Positions 13,542 to 14,799 of a DNA stretch of 14,799 nt are shown here, piece after piece. The position numbers and the translations under genes were made by a program. Where the stretch lies: NCBI GenBank assembly GCA_947623975.1, contig CANQHY010000026.1, positions 1-14,799 of the forward strand, in the 5' to 3' direction. A model generated the notes under the pieces. It had not been told where the DNA came from and ran no database searches. It saw only the letters and a list, made by a program, of their open reading frames with translations. Source of the stretch: an uncultured Bacilli bacterium (lineage in GTDB: Bacteria > Bacillota_I > Bacilli_A > RF39 > UBA660). Positions within the stretch are counted from its first letter, which is position 1. Each line of letters starts with the position of its first letter.

Positions 13542-14443
13542 ATTTTTAAATACTTCCTTACTGCTCTTCCACTACCAATCATACCAACTATGACTCCAAT
13601 GATTACTATTACAGCTGAAACCAAGAATACAAAAGGTTGCGGATTCAAAAGACTAATAAATGATGTAAAAATATGTCCACTATCGAAACTATTATAAAAA
13701 GCATTATACCCGTATATTGTTAAAACAACAGGTAAAATAGATCCAAGTAAGCCAATTATAAATCCTTCTATTATAAATGGATTTTTTATCATCATGTTAT
13801 TTGCACCTACTACACGCATAATAGAGATTTCTCTTTTCCTTGAAAATATTGTCAATTTAATTGTGTTAACAATAAGGAATACTGTAACGATTACTAAAAT
13901 GATAACAAGTACAAAAGCAATTTTTTCAACAAGATCAAATATCTGAACCATCTGTTCTACCATTCCCTCACCATAATTTACTACTTCGACAATATCCATA
14001 TCTTCAAGTTCTTTAGCTGTAGTACTAATTTCGTTAATATCTTTTACTTTTACTTTATAAGTTTGATGGAATATCTCTTCTTCGTTATCTATTAAAGAGG
14101 CCACTGTTTTCCAAAATTCATCTTCTTCAAGAAGCATTTCTTTTCTTTTAGAAGGATCTTCTTTTTCCCAATCAGGAAGAATATTATCGATTGAATTAAG
14201 TTTAACCTCAAAATCTTTTATCTCATCATCAGTAACTCCAAGTTTTAAGAACACTACCATTGTTATATCACTTTCAATTTCTCTAGAGAAATTCTTTACG
14301 TTAAATGAAGCCAGTAATGCTACTGAAACGACAAGAAGTGTTATGCTAATACACGAAATAGACGCTATAGATAAAGACAAGTTCCTAAAAACACTCTTGA
14401 AGGCATCTCGCACACCCCACCTAATCATCCTAAATAGCTTCAT
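13538..14443 (-). CDS. ftsX: Cell-division ABC permease FtsX
   Basis: This is 301 residues, of usual length. Transmembrane segments lie at about 22-47, 174-197, 223-246 and 270-290, and the large extracellular loop between the first two (48-172) is the part that contacts the wall hydrolase. The cytoplasmic SRKREISIMRVVGA block (201-214), the coupling segment of the FtsX/MacB permease family, is present. I place the start at ATG 14443, with GAAGGTG about eight bases upstream; an earlier in-frame ATG at 14497 lies deep inside ftsE without a ribosome binding site. The gene overlaps the end of ftsE by 14 bases and shares an ATGA with the peptidase gene, so the three are translated as a coupled unit. 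It works with FtsE to switch on septal or lateral wall cleavage. Confidence 0.95.
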   Translation of the reverse strand: MKLFRMIRWGVRDAFKSVFRNLSLSIASISCISITLLVVSVALLASFNVKNFSREIESDITMVVFLKLGVTDDEIKDFEVKLNSIDNILPDWEKEDPSKRKEMLLEEDEFWKTVASLIDNEEEIFHQTYKVKVKDINEISTTAKELEDMDIVEVVNYGEGMVEQMVQIFDLVEKIAFVLVIILVIVTVFLIVNTIKLTIFSRKREISIMRVVGANNMMIKNPFIIEGFIIGLLGSILPVVLTIYGYNAFYNSFDSGHIFTSFISLLNPQPFVFLVSAVIVIIGVIVGMIGSGRAVRKYLKI

Positions 14444-14799
14444 TATCGTATTCACCTTCTTCGTAATCTTTAACAATTCTTCCTGATTTAATAGCAATTA
14501 CTCTTTTTTTAAATTTATTTACTATATCTCTATCATGAGTGGCCATTATTACAGTTGCTCCAATCTCTTTGTTTATGTTTTCTAGCACTTTAACAATATC
14601 TTCACTCATTAAAGGATCAAGGTTTCCTGTAGGTTCATCACAAATTAATAATTTAGGATTATTGACAATAGCTCTAGCAATTGCAACGCGCTGTTGTTCT
14701 CCACCTGACAACTCTTCGGGATAGTTCCTTATTTTTCCTTTTAGCCCTACTAATTCCAAAGCTTTTAAAGTTTTAATTCTTATCTCAGTGCTTTTTTCC
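14430..14799 (-). CDS. ftsE: Cell-division ATPase FtsE, C-terminal part (runs off the window)
   Basis: The last 122 residues are present; the frame stays open to the right edge, so Walker A and the true start lie outside. Seen are the signature LSGGEQQ with RVAIARAIVNNPKLL, Walker B LLICDEPTGNLD with the catalytic Glu, and the H-loop in ATHDRDIV. The tail KKRVIAIKSGRIVKD is characteristic of FtsE among MacB-like ATPases. It drives FtsX and the downstream M23 peptidase. Confidence 0.94.
   Translation of the reverse strand, partial: EKSTEIRIKTLKALELVGLKGKIRNYPEELSGGEQQRVAIARAIVNNPKLLICDEPTGNLDPLMSEDIVKVLENINKEIGATVIMATHDRDIVNKFKKRVIAIKSGRIVKDYEEGEYDNEAI

Noticed and set aside
1..14799. CRISPR array, tRNA, rRNA or riboswitch
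   Set aside because: No regularly spaced repeats and no tRNA- or rRNA-like sequence were seen on either strand; intergenic hairpins are simple terminator-type stems.

Overview
The window is AT-rich Firmicutes-type DNA. The evidence is the low GC, strong AGGAGG-like ribosome binding sites, an FtsE-FtsX-M23 peptidase operon, a clostridial/bacillar heterodimeric ABC exporter, and genes of the WXG/LXG type VII secretion kind. TGA is used as a stop (ftsX), so the code looks standard. A gut-type member of the Bacilli or Clostridia is my best guess; nothing here fixes the genus. All intact genes lie on the minus strand and read right to left. The plus strand carries only two broken genes.

Layout from left to right. 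(1) 1-560 holds the tail of a DUF1156-type DNA methyltransferase cut off at base 417, meeting head-on a short Cys-rich minus-strand reading frame with a strong ribosome binding site; both look like wreckage of a recombination junction. (2) 569-4188 is a two-gene operon for a heterodimeric ABC exporter with one degenerate and one canonical ATP site. (3) 4189-5399 has no intact gene and contains a dead IS3-family transposase, then a long A/T hairpin. (4) 5400-6407 is a 335-residue soluble protein I do not recognise, with its own promoter and operator-like palindrome. (5) 6720-11315 is the most interesting part, an apparent type VII secretion effector module. In transcription order it holds a 204-residue protein with two WxG-like motifs, a 128-residue coiled-coil protein (YwqH/DUF5082-like), a 384-residue effector with a C39/papain-like cysteine-peptidase signature, a 178-residue putative immunity protein, a second 385-residue paralogous effector, and a decayed second copy of the immunity gene. 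No secretion machinery (EssC etc.) is in the window. (6) 11446-12225 is a single short-chain dehydrogenase with its own promoter and terminator. (7) 12339-14799 is the FtsE-FtsX-M23 peptidase operon for septal wall cleavage; ftsE runs off the right edge.

The right end (ftsEX, SDR) looks like core chromosome. Everything left of about 11.4 kb looks accessory: broken methylase, dead IS, orphan gene and duplicated toxin/immunity cassette. The effector cassette probably arose by tandem duplication of an effector-immunity pair. The N-terminal, catalytic-Cys and catalytic-His blocks of the two effectors stay almost identical while the stretch between the catalytic blocks has diverged, and only one immunity gene survives. 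No tRNA, rRNA or CRISPR array was seen.
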